From assembly GCA_009842325.1 (NCBI GenBank), contig VYFQ01000014.1, positions 116,889-180,888 on the forward strand: DNA of 64,000 nucleotides. The letters run 5' to 3'. This stretch comes from Acidimicrobiaceae bacterium (GTDB lineage: Bacteria; Actinomycetota; Acidimicrobiia; Acidimicrobiales; Aldehydirespiratoraceae). The translations under genes and the position numbers were made by a program. How positions within the stretch are numbered: the first letter of the stretch is position 1; each line of letters begins with the position of its first letter. Positions 8,631-16,952 of this stretch are shown piece by piece. The notes under the pieces are model-generated. The model made no database searches and was not told the DNA's origin. It worked only from the letters and a program-made list of their open reading frames with translations.

Positions 8631-8745
8631 GGCGACAGCCTCTCCCCTATCCGCCGGGCCGTCAGGCCCAGTCCGTCGATCTCGACCGCAGCCTCATTGT
8701 GGTCTAGGTTCGCGGTTCCGCCATCGGCTCGCCAAGGAGGAGACA

Positions 8746-9792
8746 ATGAGGTTCAGCTTCGTAACCCTGCCCGACTACCCGCTACAGGAGTCCCTGGAGC
8801 ACATCAAGACGGCTGACGAACTCGGCTTCTACGGGTGTTACGCCGCCGACGAGACCTGGCACAAGGACCTGTACGTGCTGTTCGCGGCCGCGGCGTCGGA
8901 GACCAGCCAGATCCGCATGGGTCCCAGCCTGGCGCCTATCGCTCTGCGCGAGCCGACCCTCGTCGCCCAGGCGGTGGCCACCCTCGACGAGCTCACCGGC
9001 GGCCGGGCCGAATGCGTCATCTCCAGCGGGAACTTCAGCCTGCTCGCCCAGTACGCGACGGACTGGACGGGCATCAAGCCGCTGTCCCGGGTCAAGGAGG
9101 CCCACCAGGTGATGCGCACCTTCCTCGACGAGGGCGCTCTGACCTTCGAGGGCGAGTTCTTCAACTACGCCGGGCTGTTCACCTTCGCCCGCCCGGTGCA
9201 GGAGCATCTGCCTCTGCTGATCGGCGCACTACGGGGCCCGAAGTCCTTCCAGGCCGCGGGCGAGCTCTCCGACGGCACCCACGCCTTCGCCCAGTACTCC
9301 CAGGAGGCGTGCAGCTACATGGTGGACAACCTGCGGATCGGCGCTGAGCGGGCCGGCAAGAACTGGCAGGACCTCGACATCGCGGTGTGGAACGTGTTCG
9401 CCATCGGACCCGACTCGGCCAAGGCCAAGCAGGCGGCCCAGACCATCGGAGCGTTCTACATCCCGGCCATGGCGGTGGAGCAGATGGAGCGCCACGGCGT
9501 CTCGCAGTCGGACGTGCAGCCCATCCTCGACGCCTTCGGCGAAGGCGACGTGCAGGGAGCCATCGACAACATGACCGTCGACATCGCCGAGAAGCTCTCG
9601 GTGGCCGGCACCCCCGAAGAAGTGGTCGACAAGATCAAGTCGGACATCGAGCCGAGCGGCGTCAACCACTTCATCGCCTGCATCACCGACTCGTTCCTGC
9701 TCAACGCGTTCACCGGACGGGACATCGAGGTGCCCGACGTGCAGGGCCAGCTGCAGCTGATCCACGACGAGGTGATGCCCGCCTTCGGCTAG
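8746..9792 (+). CDS. LLM-class (F420/flavin-type) oxidoreductase
   Basis: A 348-residue luciferase-like monooxygenase-fold protein; ATLDELTGGRAECVISSG near residues 81-98 is the family signature. The start at 8746 is set by AAGGAGGAG 5-13 bases upstream; the open frame extends to 8347 antisense to the kinase gene and is rejected. It faces a TetR gene tail to tail, and the last 20 or so bases of coding sequence are duplicated directly downstream (see 9771-9827). It is distinct from the LLM proteins at 2537 and 25838. Substrate and cofactor are unknown, F420 being the better guess in this genome. Confidence 0.87.
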   Translation: MRFSFVTLPDYPLQESLEHIKTADELGFYGCYAADETWHKDLYVLFAAAASETSQIRMGPSLAPIALREPTLVAQAVATLDELTGGRAECVISSGNFSLLAQYATDWTGIKPLSRVKEAHQVMRTFLDEGALTFEGEFFNYAGLFTFARPVQEHLPLLIGALRGPKSFQAAGELSDGTHAFAQYSQEACSYMVDNLRIGAERAGKNWQDLDIAVWNVFAIGPDSAKAKQAAQTIGAFYIPAMAVEQMERHGVSQSDVQPILDAFGEGDVQGAIDNMTVDIAEKLSVAGTPEEVVDKIKSDIEPSGVNHFIACITDSFLLNAFTGRDIEVPDVQGQLQLIHDEVMPAFG

Positions 9793-9827
9793 GAGCCAGA
9801 AAGGTGATGCCCGCCTTCGGCTAGGAG
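9771..9827. repeat. Perfect 25-bp direct duplication at a convergent gene junction
   Basis: Positions 9771-9795 and 9803-9827 are identical over 25 bases, separated by CCAGAAA. The first copy contains the last codons and stop of the LLM gene (8746-9792). The second lies beyond that stop and supplies the final serine codon and the TAG stop of the convergent TetR gene (CTAGGAG read in reverse). Confidence 0.95.
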
Positions 9828-10468
9828 TTAGACGGGGCTGTCGCGCCGATGAGGGTCGAGATGACCCGGTTCCACTCCTCGTGGGTCGGGACGTGGCGGT
9901 CGTCCAAGCCAGCCGACACGAGCAGTTGGGCACCCAGCGCGGTGGCCCGGCACACCAGGGACAGGGCCGCCGTGCTGAGTTCGGGGTCCACGGAGCCGGC
10001 CTGCTTGCCCTCCTCGATCATGTCGGCGATCTGCTGAGCGTCCTGGTTCAGGAATTTCAGCAGGCACTCTCTGATCTGCTCGTTGTTGCGTGCGCTGCCG
10101 AAGGCCTGCACCAGCACGTCTCGCGACTCGTCCGCCTCCAGGAGGCTCGGTCCTAGGGTCTCGATCACGTCCGGTGGCCTCATCCCGTCGGCGCCCGACT
10201 CCTTGATCCGGCTGGCCGGCAGGACCTTGTGAAAGATGTAGTCGAGGGCGGCCACCATCACGTCGCTCTTGTTGGGCCAGCGTGCGTAGACCGCTCCCGA
10301 AGTGAGTCCGGCGCGACGGGCAATGGCGCTGACACGGGCCGCGTCGAAGCCGTGCTCCACGAACTCCCTAGCGGCGGCCTGCAGCAGCCGCTCAGTTGTT
10401 CGATCCGTTCCGCTCCGGCGGCGCGGCGTGTCGGCACCGAGCAAAGGCAGATCCTCTAGTGCCGACAT
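9821..10468 (-). CDS. TetR/AcrR family transcriptional regulator
   Basis: A 215-residue TetR-type repressor. The N-terminal helix-turn-helix is clear: ERLLQAAAREFVEHGFDAARVSAIARRAGLTSGAVYARWPNK contains the conserved G-F and YxRWxxK elements at about residues 25-67. The rest is a helical ligand-binding domain. ATG10468 is chosen over TTG10480 because TATTGT ends exactly eight bases upstream, as at other presumed leaderless starts here. Its last codon and stop come from a duplicated piece of the neighbouring LLM gene. It may control that gene or the lipid-degradation genes nearby; no operator is evident. Confidence 0.9.
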   Translation of the reverse strand: MSALEDLPLLGADTPRRRSGTDRTTERLLQAAAREFVEHGFDAARVSAIARRAGLTSGAVYARWPNKSDVMVAALDYIFHKVLPASRIKESGADGMRPPDVIETLGPSLLEADESRDVLVQAFGSARNNEQIRECLLKFLNQDAQQIADMIEEGKQAGSVDPELSTAALSLVCRATALGAQLLVSAGLDDRHVPTHEEWNRVISTLIGATAPSNS

Positions 10469-10482
10469 GGGGGCCAACAATA
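10469..10482 (-). promoter_or_regulatory. Putative leaderless promoter (-10) of tetR
   Basis: On the minus strand TATTGT (10482-10477) is followed by eight bases and then ATG10468. No Shine-Dalgarno sequence is present. This matches the TANNNT-6/8-start arrangement seen repeatedly in this window. Confidence 0.45.
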
Positions 10483-10504
10483 CATCCGGTTTCGCTCTGC
10501 TGGA

Positions 10505-11311
10505 TCAAGCTCGGGCGAGAACGACAGTGGACCACGCTCCGGAGGTCCGGTGACTGACTTCGGTCAGAGGGTGAAGGAAGTCCACGACCTGCGAGCACTG
10601 CGACGGAGAGATCCCACCCACGGCGAGCCATCCGCCCGGCGACACATGCGCGACCAGTTCCCGGGCGAGCTCGACGACTCCCGCCCTGGCGATGTTGGCC
10701 AGGACGATGTCGAAAGGGCCTTCGATGCGGCCCAGAGGATCGAGCGTCGCCTCCAGGCGGCCACCCATACCGTTGATGTATGCGTTGCGTCGAGCCGCCT
10801 CGACTGCATCGAGCTCGATGTCGGCAGCCACGACTCCCGCCGCGCCGAGTTGAAGGGCACACAGTCCGAGAATGCCGCTCCCGCAGCCGACGTCGAGAAC
10901 CCGCTCCCCGCCGACAACCCGGCCGGCAAGCTCTTCGATGATCTGGCTCGTGGTCGGATGATGGCCGCTGCCGAATCCGCCCGGCCCGAGCTCGATCAAC
11001 CCCGGGAGCTGCCTGCGATCGTGCTCCGACCACGCCAGGCACACGCTGAGTCGTTCACCGAAGGAGACGGGGCGCGTGTCCCGGTACCACGCCTCGAGCG
11101 CAGCACCGCCGTCGGGCCTCGTCACCGCCATCACGCCCTCGGCCCTGAGCGACACGACGAGGCCGGCCGCCCCCGCCGCGTCCTCTACCGAGGCCAGCAC
11201 CACCCGACGGGCATCGCTGGGCGCCACAACGTCCACCGAGCGCACGCCGAGGACTCGGAGCCGGTTGCATATCCCGGCCAGTTCGTCCTCAGTTGTTGCT
11301 ACCACGATCAC
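10505..11311 (-). CDS. prmA: Ribosomal protein L11 methyltransferase-like protein (PrmA family)
   Basis: A 268-residue SAM-dependent methyltransferase of the PrmA type. The signature GFGSGHHPTT precedes motif I (VLDVGCGSGILGL) and the acidic ADIELDAVEAARRNA strand, and the LANIA tetrad sits in the place of the usual catalytic-site NILA. The roughly 110-residue N-terminal region would correspond to the substrate-recognition domain but is weakly conserved. The start is GTG11311, with the antitoxin-like gene ending 12 bases upstream. PrmA trimethylates ribosomal protein L11; a different protein substrate remains possible because identification rests on motifs alone. Confidence 0.82.
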   Translation of the reverse strand: MIVVATTEDELAGICNRLRVLGVRSVDVVAPSDARRVVLASVEDAAGAAGLVVSLRAEGVMAVTRPDGGAALEAWYRDTRPVSFGERLSVCLAWSEHDRRQLPGLIELGPGGFGSGHHPTTSQIIEELAGRVVGGERVLDVGCGSGILGLCALQLGAAGVVAADIELDAVEAARRNAYINGMGGRLEATLDPLGRIEGPFDIVLANIARAGVVELARELVAHVSPGGWLAVGGISPSQCSQVVDFLHPLTEVSHRTSGAWSTVVLARA

Positions 11312-11323
11312 CGCGGCGCAGGC

Positions 11324-11812
11324 TCAGGGTTGTTCTGTTGCCTCGTTCTCCGGATCGTAGTGTTGACCGTCGGCCGTTAGTTCGGCCGCGATGGCCCGCC
11401 GTTCCGACTCGTCGACGTGCTTGAACGCCATGACATCGGACAGCAGGAGCCTGCGCCGGTTGCCGACACGCCGGAACGGGATTCTCCGCTGGTCCAGGAG
11501 CTTGACGAGATAGGGCCGCGAGACGTTGAGCAGATCCGCAGCCTGCTGGGTCGTGAGCTCCCTCTTGACCGGCGACACGGCAACCGCGTTGCCGCTGGCA
11601 GCCTGCGTCAACACCAGAATCAAGAGATCGAGGACCTCGACGGGCACCTCTGCGGTTGCGTCCTCGGCGCCGGACAGCACCAGTGACACGCTTGACGCCA
11701 CGGGATGCTGCTCGCGGTAGTGCTTGAGAGCCCGAACCGCGTCCGCTGACTGAGCAGTGGCGACCTCGTCGGGAACAATCAAGTGATGCGCTGAGCGCGA
11801 GCTGGCGTTCAT
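11324..11812 (-). CDS. Excisionase/antitoxin-type helix-turn-helix protein
   Basis: A 162-residue protein with an excisionase-family (MerR-like winged) DNA-binding domain at about residues 86-131: LTTQQAADLLNVSRPYLVKL, then RIPFRRVGNRRRLLLSDV. The N-terminal half is helical and unlike the DNA-binding part. ATG11812 is set by AGGAG five bases upstream; a longer frame to 11911 lacks support. Such proteins are annotated as antitoxins when a PIN-type toxin gene follows, but here the next gene is prmA-like and no toxin ORF is present. A palindrome lies about 60 bases upstream of the start, consistent with autoregulation. The toxin partner may have been lost, or the protein is a stand-alone regulator. 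Confidence 0.8.
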   Translation of the reverse strand: MNASSRSAHHLIVPDEVATAQSADAVRALKHYREQHPVASSVSLVLSGAEDATAEVPVEVLDLLILVLTQAASGNAVAVSPVKRELTTQQAADLLNVSRPYLVKLLDQRRIPFRRVGNRRRLLLSDVMAFKHVDESERRAIAAELTADGQHYDPENEATEQP

Positions 11813-11868
11813 GGCTCTCCTCGATCCTCGGCCGTTCGCCCTGACTACAACCGGCCATATGAACCCTA

Positions 11869-11881
11869 CTACTATTAGTAG
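11869..11881. promoter_or_regulatory. Palindrome in the promoter region of the antitoxin-like gene
   Basis: CTACT-ATT-AGTAG is a perfect inverted repeat in an AT-rich spot of an otherwise GC-rich region, about 57-69 bases upstream of ATG11812. It is a plausible operator for the HTH protein transcribed leftwards; this is inference from position only. Confidence 0.4.
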
Positions 11882-11984
11882 CCCCGAATGCCGGATTTTT
11901 CGTTCGATCACATGGCATGTTCGGCTGCCTCTGCACAGGGGGCTGGCCCACGTTCACGTCGAGGCATCTACCTCGCTGGAGCGG

Positions 11985-11997
11985 TACTGTGGCGGCA
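11985..11997 (+). promoter_or_regulatory. Putative leaderless promoter (-10) of the alcohol dehydrogenase
   Basis: TACTGT at 11985-11990 is followed by seven bases and GTG11998. A competing GTG at 11989 lies inside the hexamer and has GGAG about eight bases upstream, so the start is not fully settled. Confidence 0.45.
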
Positions 11998-13038
11998 GTG
12001 CGAGGCGCCCTGTTCCGAGCCTTCAACGGACCGATCACCGTAGAGGACCTTCCCGACCCAGCCGTGCCCCGCGACGGCGTCGTGATCGAGGTTCGGGCGT
12101 CTGGGCTGTGCCGCAGCGACCTCTTCGCCTGGCATGGCCACGACCCTGGCCTCGCGCTGCCGCACGTGCCCGGACACGAACTAGCCGGCGTGGTGGCTGA
12201 GGCCGGGCCTGCCACCACCCGCTGGTCAGTGGGCGACCGGGTGACCGCACCGTTCTGCTGCGGTTGCGGCCGATGCGAGCAGTGCAGCGCGGGCAACGAG
12301 CAAATCTGTGACAACTACTTCCAGCCCGGCTTCACCCACTGGGGCTCCTTCGCCCGCTACTGCGCGATCTCCCATGCCGACACCAATCTGGCTGCGCTGC
12401 CCGACGACCTCTCCTTCAAACACGGCTCGATCCTGGGCTGCCGGATGATCACGGCCTACCGGGCCTTGTTGGAGCGGGCCCGGCTCGCGGCCGGCGAGTG
12501 GCTGGTGGTTCATGGCTGCGGCGGGCTCGGTCTGTGCATGGTGATGATCGGCGCAGCCGTCGGTGCTCGGGTCGTGGCCGTGGACATCGAGGAACCCGCC
12601 CTGCGGCTGGCCTCCGCCATGGGAGCGACCGCCACCGTCGTCGCTGATCCCGACGACGGTCGGGCCACGGTGGGCGCGGTGCGCGAGGCGACCGGAGGAG
12701 GGGCCCACGTGTCAGTCGACGCGCTCGGCAATGCAGAGGTAGCCGCCAACTCGGTGCGCTGCCTGCGGAAGCAGGGCCGCCATGTCCAGGCCGGACTGCT
12801 GTCGGCACGGGCCACTGCGCTACCAATGGCCACCGTGGTGGCGAAGGAACTGGAGGTGCTCGGTACCAAGGGAATGTCTGCCCGCCAGTACCCCGCGCTG
12901 ATGGACTTGATCGCGACCACCGACATCGACCTCGGGCTGCTGGTGAGCCGCACGATGGCACTGGAGGACCTGCCCGAGGCGTTCCAGACCATGGAGGGCT
13001 TCGGAGGCAGCGGCGTGGCGGTGGTCACCGAGTTCTAG
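11998..13038 (+). CDS. Zinc-dependent alcohol dehydrogenase (MDR family)
   Basis: A 346-residue medium-chain dehydrogenase. Catalytic zinc ligands are evident as Cys in GLCRSDLF (about residue 38) and GHE near 60-61. The structural-zinc loop CCGCGRCEQCSAGNEQIC supplies the cysteine cluster, and the NAD-binding motif GCGGLGL lies near residues 172-178. The start is GTG11998 (leaderless-type promoter) or GTG11989. The enzyme should interconvert an alcohol and an aldehyde or ketone with NAD(P). The acyl-CoA dehydrogenase gene begins 27 bases after its stop with its own TACGCT box. Substrate is unknown. Confidence 0.9.
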   Translation: MRGALFRAFNGPITVEDLPDPAVPRDGVVIEVRASGLCRSDLFAWHGHDPGLALPHVPGHELAGVVAEAGPATTRWSVGDRVTAPFCCGCGRCEQCSAGNEQICDNYFQPGFTHWGSFARYCAISHADTNLAALPDDLSFKHGSILGCRMITAYRALLERARLAAGEWLVVHGCGGLGLCMVMIGAAVGARVVAVDIEEPALRLASAMGATATVVADPDDGRATVGAVREATGGGAHVSVDALGNAEVAANSVRCLRKQGRHVQAGLLSARATALPMATVVAKELEVLGTKGMSARQYPALMDLIATTDIDLGLLVSRTMALEDLPEAFQTMEGFGGSGVAVVTEF

Positions 13039-13052
13039 CCCAGCGTCACCAC

Positions 13053-13065
13053 TACGCTGGCCACC
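13053..13065 (+). promoter_or_regulatory. Putative leaderless promoter (-10) of the acyl-CoA dehydrogenase
   Basis: TACGCT at 13053-13058 is followed by seven bases and GTG13066, with no Shine-Dalgarno sequence in the 27-base gap after the alcohol dehydrogenase. Confidence 0.45.
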
Positions 13066-14292
13066 GTGGCCGACGACGTCCTAGCCCCCGCAGAGGAGGA
13101 CGCGTTCCGGGCCCGCTGCCGGGCCTTCCTCGACGAGCACGCCACCGGCATCGACCTGGGCGGCCGGCCCGACCCTCGGGGCGAGCTGCGCCTGCGGGCG
13201 GCCCAGCAGTTCCAGAGGGCGCTGGCCACCGCCGGGCTGGCCGGACTGACCTACACCGCCGAGTACGGCGGCGCCGGGCTCACCAAGGCCCACGAGAAGG
13301 TCTGGCGCGACGAGTACAGCCGCTACCCCAACATGACCTACGACCTGCTCATCTCCCACGGGATGTGCCTCCCCATGATGGCCGAGTACGGCACCCACAC
13401 CCAGAAGTCCGCCCACCTGGCCCGCATCATCTCCGCGGAGGACGTGTGGTGCCAGATGTTCTCCGAGCCCGGCGCCGGCTCCGACGTCGCCAGCCTCCAG
13501 ACCCGGGCCGAGCGCGACGGCGACGAGTGGATCGTCAACGGCCAGAAGGTCTGGACCACCCTGGCCCACCTGTGCTCCTACGGGATCATCATCGCCCGCA
13601 CGGACCCCGACGTCCCCAAGCACGCCGGCATCTCGATGTTCATCGTCCCCATGGACGCCGACGGCGTGGAAGTCCGCCCCATCCACCAGATCGACGGCGG
13701 CACCCACTTCAACGAGGTGTTCTTCACGGACGTGCGCATCGGTGCCGGCAACCTGCTCGGCGACCTCAACAACGGGTGGCGCATGGCCACCGCCATGCTG
13801 ATGTACGAGCGGGTAGCCATCGGCTCGGGCACCACCGGCGGGATAACCACCGACCGCACCGACCGGCTGATCGACGCGGCCCGCAAGCGGGGCCTAGAGC
13901 GCGACCCAGCCCTGCGTCAGAAGCTGATGCGGCTGCGCATCCTGGAGACCTGTCTCTCGCTGGTGGCCATGCGCACGCGGGCCGAGCTCAAGGCCGGGCG
14001 CACCCCCGGCCCGGGCGGCTCGGTCGGCAAGCTGGCCACTGTGCAGATCGCGGACCTCCACACGGAGGTGTCCATGGCCATCGCCGGGGCCTCCGGAGTG
14101 GCCTGGGAGGATGACGCCGACGGCCACTGGCAGCGCCAGGCCCTCACCTCGCTCCAGGCCGGGATCGCTGGCGGGACATCGGAGATCCAGCGCAACATCA
14201 TCGGCGACCGGGTGCTGGGCCTGCCCCGCGACATAAGCGTCGACCGGGGTGTTCCCTTCAGCGACCTGAAGGTCGGCACCCAGACCAGCTGA
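13066..14292 (+). CDS. Acyl-CoA dehydrogenase
   Basis: A 408-residue FAD-dependent acyl-CoA dehydrogenase. The family signatures are present: MFSEPGAGSDVASLQTRA (near 133-150), WIVNGQKVWTTLAH (about 157-170), ERVAIGSGT and the C-terminal GGTSEIQRNIIGDRVLGLPR. It should introduce a 2,3-double bond into an acyl-CoA and pass electrons to ETF. The gene follows the alcohol dehydrogenase on the same strand with its own possible leaderless promoter. It ends eight bases before the convergent Lrp-type gene. It may act with the upstream CoA ligase/hydratase cassette, but the chain length or ring substrate is unknown. Confidence 0.92.
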   Translation: MADDVLAPAEEDAFRARCRAFLDEHATGIDLGGRPDPRGELRLRAAQQFQRALATAGLAGLTYTAEYGGAGLTKAHEKVWRDEYSRYPNMTYDLLISHGMCLPMMAEYGTHTQKSAHLARIISAEDVWCQMFSEPGAGSDVASLQTRAERDGDEWIVNGQKVWTTLAHLCSYGIIIARTDPDVPKHAGISMFIVPMDADGVEVRPIHQIDGGTHFNEVFFTDVRIGAGNLLGDLNNGWRMATAMLMYERVAIGSGTTGGITTDRTDRLIDAARKRGLERDPALRQKLMRLRILETCLSLVAMRTRAELKAGRTPGPGGSVGKLATVQIADLHTEVSMAIAGASGVAWEDDADGHWQRQALTSLQAGIAGGTSEIQRNIIGDRVLGLPRDISVDRGVPFSDLKVGTQTS

Positions 14293-14300
14293 CCAGCGCC

Positions 14301-14762
14301 CTACAGCAGGTGGCGGGTGGTCTGGTAGACGGTGCGGATCGCGAAGTTGGAGCGCAGCCGGGCTACGCCGGCGAGCCGGGACAGGTGCTGGTTGTGGATG
14401 CGCTCGAAGTCGCGGTGGTCCTGCACGGCGAGGTGTAGCAGGTAGTCGGCGTCGCCGGCCACCAGGTGGCATGACATGACCTCCGGGCAGTCGCGCACCT
14501 CCTCCTCGAAGCGGCGCAGCGACTCCTCGCTCTGGCTGACCAGGGAGACTTCCACGAACACGTTCAAGTCCCGGCCGATGGCCTCGGTGTCGAGGATCAT
14601 GACATAGCCGTCGATGACGCCCTCGGCCTCCAGCCGGCGCACCCGCCGGTGGCAGGCCGACGTGGACAGGCCTATGCGCGTGGCCAACTCTGCATGCGAG
14701 ACGCGCCCGTCGAGTTGCAGTTCGTTGAGGATGAGACGATCGGTCGGATCCAAGTCTTGCAT
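14301..14762 (-). CDS. Lrp/AsnC family transcriptional regulator (AldR-like)
   Basis: A 153-residue Lrp/AsnC regulator. The N-terminal helix-turn-helix (DPTDRLILNELQLDGR, then AELATRIGLSTSACHRRVRRL) spans residues 4-45, and the C-terminal RAM ligand-binding domain follows (VMILDTEAIG, CHLVAGDADYLLHL). ATG14762 is selected because it begins the conserved LDPTDRLIL segment; the open frame runs antisense through ald and is rejected. It is divergent from alanine dehydrogenase across a 147-base region containing inverted repeats. The same arrangement occurs in mycobacteria, where AldR regulates ald in response to amino acids. The same role is likely here. Confidence 0.92.
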   Translation of the reverse strand: MQDLDPTDRLILNELQLDGRVSHAELATRIGLSTSACHRRVRRLEAEGVIDGYVMILDTEAIGRDLNVFVEVSLVSQSEESLRRFEEEVRDCPEVMSCHLVAGDADYLLHLAVQDHRDFERIHNQHLSRLAGVARLRSNFAIRTVYQTTRHLL

Positions 14763-14791
14763 GAGAGTATTTTGCGCTGAATCGGCGATTA

Positions 14792-14863
14792 TGTGCAAGT
14801 AATGGGCACAAGAATGGCTGGTCCGAGGAATATTGCTCAGAATATGTCTTGTACACGCGTGTA
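14792..14863. promoter_or_regulatory. Divergent lrp-ald control region with two inverted repeats
   Basis: The AT-rich intergenic region contains TGTGC (14792-14796) paired with GCACA (14806-14810), and a perfect 12-base palindrome TACACGCGTGTA (14852-14863). Both are suitable for a dimeric or octameric Lrp-type protein. TAATAT at 14862-14867 could serve as a -10 element for ald. Confidence 0.5.
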
Positions 14864-14909
14864 ATATTTCACAAGTCGCATTCATGAATCGCAGGTGGAG
14901 GGGTCCAAC

Positions 14910-16025
14910 ATGCGCATCGGAGTGCCCAAGGAGATCAAGAGCGAGGAGCGCAGGGTCGGGCTGACTCCCGACAGTGTGCGCGAGGTCACCGACCGCGGCC
15001 ACGAGGTGTACGTAGAGCGGGACGCGGGTACAGGCGCCGGGTTCGACGACGACGAGTACAAGGACCGCGGGGCCATCATGGTGCCCACTGCCGACGAGCT
15101 CTTCGAGGTCGCCGAATTGATCGTGAAGGTCAAGGAGCCCCTGGCGGAGGAGCGGGCTCGCCTGAGGGCCGACCACACCCTGTTCACCTACCTGCATCTC
15201 GCTCCCGACCCCGACCAGGCCAACGACCTGCTGGCCAGCGGGGCCACTGCCATCGCCTACGAGTCGGTTACCGACCACAGGGGCCGGCTCCCCCTGCTCG
15301 CCCCCATGTCCCAGGTGGCGGGACGCCTGGCCATCCAGGCTGGCGCCCGCTGCCTGGAGGCATCCGCGGGCGGCCGTGGAGTGCTGCTGGGCGGGGTGCC
15401 CGGTGTGGCCGCGGCTCCGGTCACGGTGATCGGCGGCGGGGTGGTCGGCACCAACGCTGTGGAGATGGCCTTGGGGCTCGGCGCCGACGTGACCGTGCTG
15501 GACCGCGACATGGCCGTGCTCGAATCGCTGGCCGCCCGCTTCGGTCCGGCGCTGCGCACCCTGTACTCCAGCCCCAGCCGGCTGGCCCAGGCCGTGTTCA
15601 CCGCCGATCTGGTGATCGGGGCCGTGCTGCTGCCCGGTGCCAGGGCGCCCCGGCTGATCACCAGACAGATGGTCAAGGTCATGCGGCCTGGCACCGTCAT
15701 CGTGGACGTGGCCATCGACCAGGGCGGCTGCGCCGAGACCTCCAGGCCCACCACCCACGCCGAGCCCACCTACGTGGTCGACGACGTGGTCCACTACTGC
15801 GTGGCCAACATGCCCGGCGCGGTCCCCCGCACCTCCACGCAGGCCCTCAACAACGCGACGCTCCCCTACGTGCACAAGCTGGCCGACCAAGGAGTCGTCA
15901 AAGCCATCGCAGCCGACAAGGGCCTGCAGGACGGCCTCAGCGTGCGCCACGGCCGGATCACCGAGCCCGCCGTGGCCGACGCCCTCAGTCTGGAATACAC
16001 CGAGCCCATCGCCACCCTGGGCTGA
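14910..16025 (+). CDS. ald: Alanine dehydrogenase
   Basis: A 371-residue NAD-dependent L-alanine dehydrogenase interconverting L-alanine with pyruvate and ammonia. It begins with the canonical [20 protein letters not shown]. Catalytic Lys75 (KVKEPL), His96 (YLHLAPD) and Asp270 (VAIDQGG) align with the known enzymes, and the nucleotide-binding loop [15 protein letters not shown] lies near residues 173-187. ATG14910 has GGTGGAGGGG upstream; an in-frame start at 14895 precedes that site. The gene is divergent from an Lrp/AsnC regulator, its probable controller, and convergent with ftsX. Confidence 0.96.
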   Translation: MRIGVPKEIKSEERRVGLTPDSVREVTDRGHEVYVERDAGTGAGFDDDEYKDRGAIMVPTADELFEVAELIVKVKEPLAEERARLRADHTLFTYLHLAPDPDQANDLLASGATAIAYESVTDHRGRLPLLAPMSQVAGRLAIQAGARCLEASAGGRGVLLGGVPGVAAAPVTVIGGGVVGTNAVEMALGLGADVTVLDRDMAVLESLAARFGPALRTLYSSPSRLAQAVFTADLVIGAVLLPGARAPRLITRQMVKVMRPGTVIVDVAIDQGGCAETSRPTTHAEPTYVVDDVVHYCVANMPGAVPRTSTQALNNATLPYVHKLADQGVVKAIAADKGLQDGLSVRHGRITEPAVADALSLEYTEPIATLG

Positions 16026-16058
16026 TCGCAGCCTGGGCCGGCCGGGGCCCCGTGACGG

Positions 16059-16952
16059 CTATTCGTTCAGGTGCATGGCCACGGCCAGGTTCGATCCGAT
16101 CACCGCGACCCCAACTGCGATCGCCACCACCAGGAGGTTGACCTGCAGCATGGCGGCGTCGTCGACCTTGAACCCGGCCAGCAGTTGCAAACCATCGGCA
16201 TCGCTGAACTGATCGATCACGTAGTTGCGCAAGAGCGAGTTGCTGATCATGGCCACAATGGCGCCGAGCAGTCCCTGCACCAGCCCCTCGAGCATGAAGG
16301 GCACGCGGATGAACCACTTCGTGGCCCCCACCAGGCGCATGATCTCTATCTCGGGACGCCGGTTGCCGATGGCCACCGCCAGCGTGTTGAGAATCAATAG
16401 CGTCGAGGCGCCGAGCAGGACGATCGAGCCGATGAACAGCACGCGCCCGGCCCGGTTCGACAGGTTCTGCACATCGCGGATCACGTCACCCGCGAAGGTG
16501 ACCGTGCGAACCCCGGGCTTCCCCTTGAACTGGCTGCCCAACTCCTCCACCCCGTCGGGGTCGGGATCGGTCGGCACCACCCGGTAGTACGGGGGCACGC
16601 CCTCGGCGGTGAAGATCTCCAGCACCTCGGGTGTGTCCTCGAAGAACTCCTTGAACTCCTCGTAGGACTGCAGGCGGTCCACGTACTCCCATCTCTCCAC
16701 GCCCGGGCTCTCATCTAGCTGGTTCCGGACGCTGGAGTCTTCGTCCGTTCCGGCGTCGGTGTTCATCCACACGATGAACTCGACGCCGTCCTGCCATCGG
16801 GCGGTGGCGCTGTCGACGGCCACCTGGAACAGCATGAAGCCGCCGAACATGGCCAGAGAGACCCCCACCGTGACCACGGTGGCCACCGCCAGCAGGATGT
16901 TGCGCCACAGGTTCTGGCCCGTCTCGCGCAGTACGTAGCGGAAGCTGAACAC
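16059..16952 (-). CDS. ftsX: Cell division protein FtsX (permease-like)
   Basis: A 297-residue membrane partner of FtsE. One N-terminal transmembrane segment (about 22-45) is followed by an extracytoplasmic domain (about 50-170) and three C-terminal transmembrane segments separated by EIEIMRLVGATKWFIRVPFMLEG, the conserved cytoplasmic segment of FtsX. FtsEX controls peptidoglycan hydrolases at the division site. GTG16952 is the start, in-frame with the conserved FRYVLRETGQNLWRN. It lies 45 bases after ftsE, and the junction contains a partial duplication. In many actinobacteria smpB follows ftsX; here the next gene is the convergent ald. Confidence 0.95.
   Translation of the reverse strand: MFSFRYVLRETGQNLWRNILLAVATVVTVGVSLAMFGGFMLFQVAVDSATARWQDGVEFIVWMNTDAGTDEDSSVRNQLDESPGVERWEYVDRLQSYEEFKEFFEDTPEVLEIFTAEGVPPYYRVVPTDPDPDGVEELGSQFKGKPGVRTVTFAGDVIRDVQNLSNRAGRVLFIGSIVLLGASTLLILNTLAVAIGNRRPEIEIMRLVGATKWFIRVPFMLEGLVQGLLGAIVAMISNSLLRNYVIDQFSDADGLQLLAGFKVDDAAMLQVNLLVVAIAVGVAVIGSNLAVAMHLNE

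Noticed and set aside
10505..11323. Toxin gene paired with the antitoxin-like HTH protein
   Set aside because: The downstream gene has complete PrmA-type methyltransferase motifs and no PIN, RelE or Fic features.
14763..15950. N-terminal extension of the Lrp/AsnC gene
   Set aside because: It runs antisense to ald, which has full catalytic motifs; the regulator begins naturally at ATG14762.
16026..16058. Bidirectional intrinsic terminator between ald and ftsX
   Set aside because: A GC-rich potential hairpin exists but there is no T-tract on either strand, so it was not listed as a feature.
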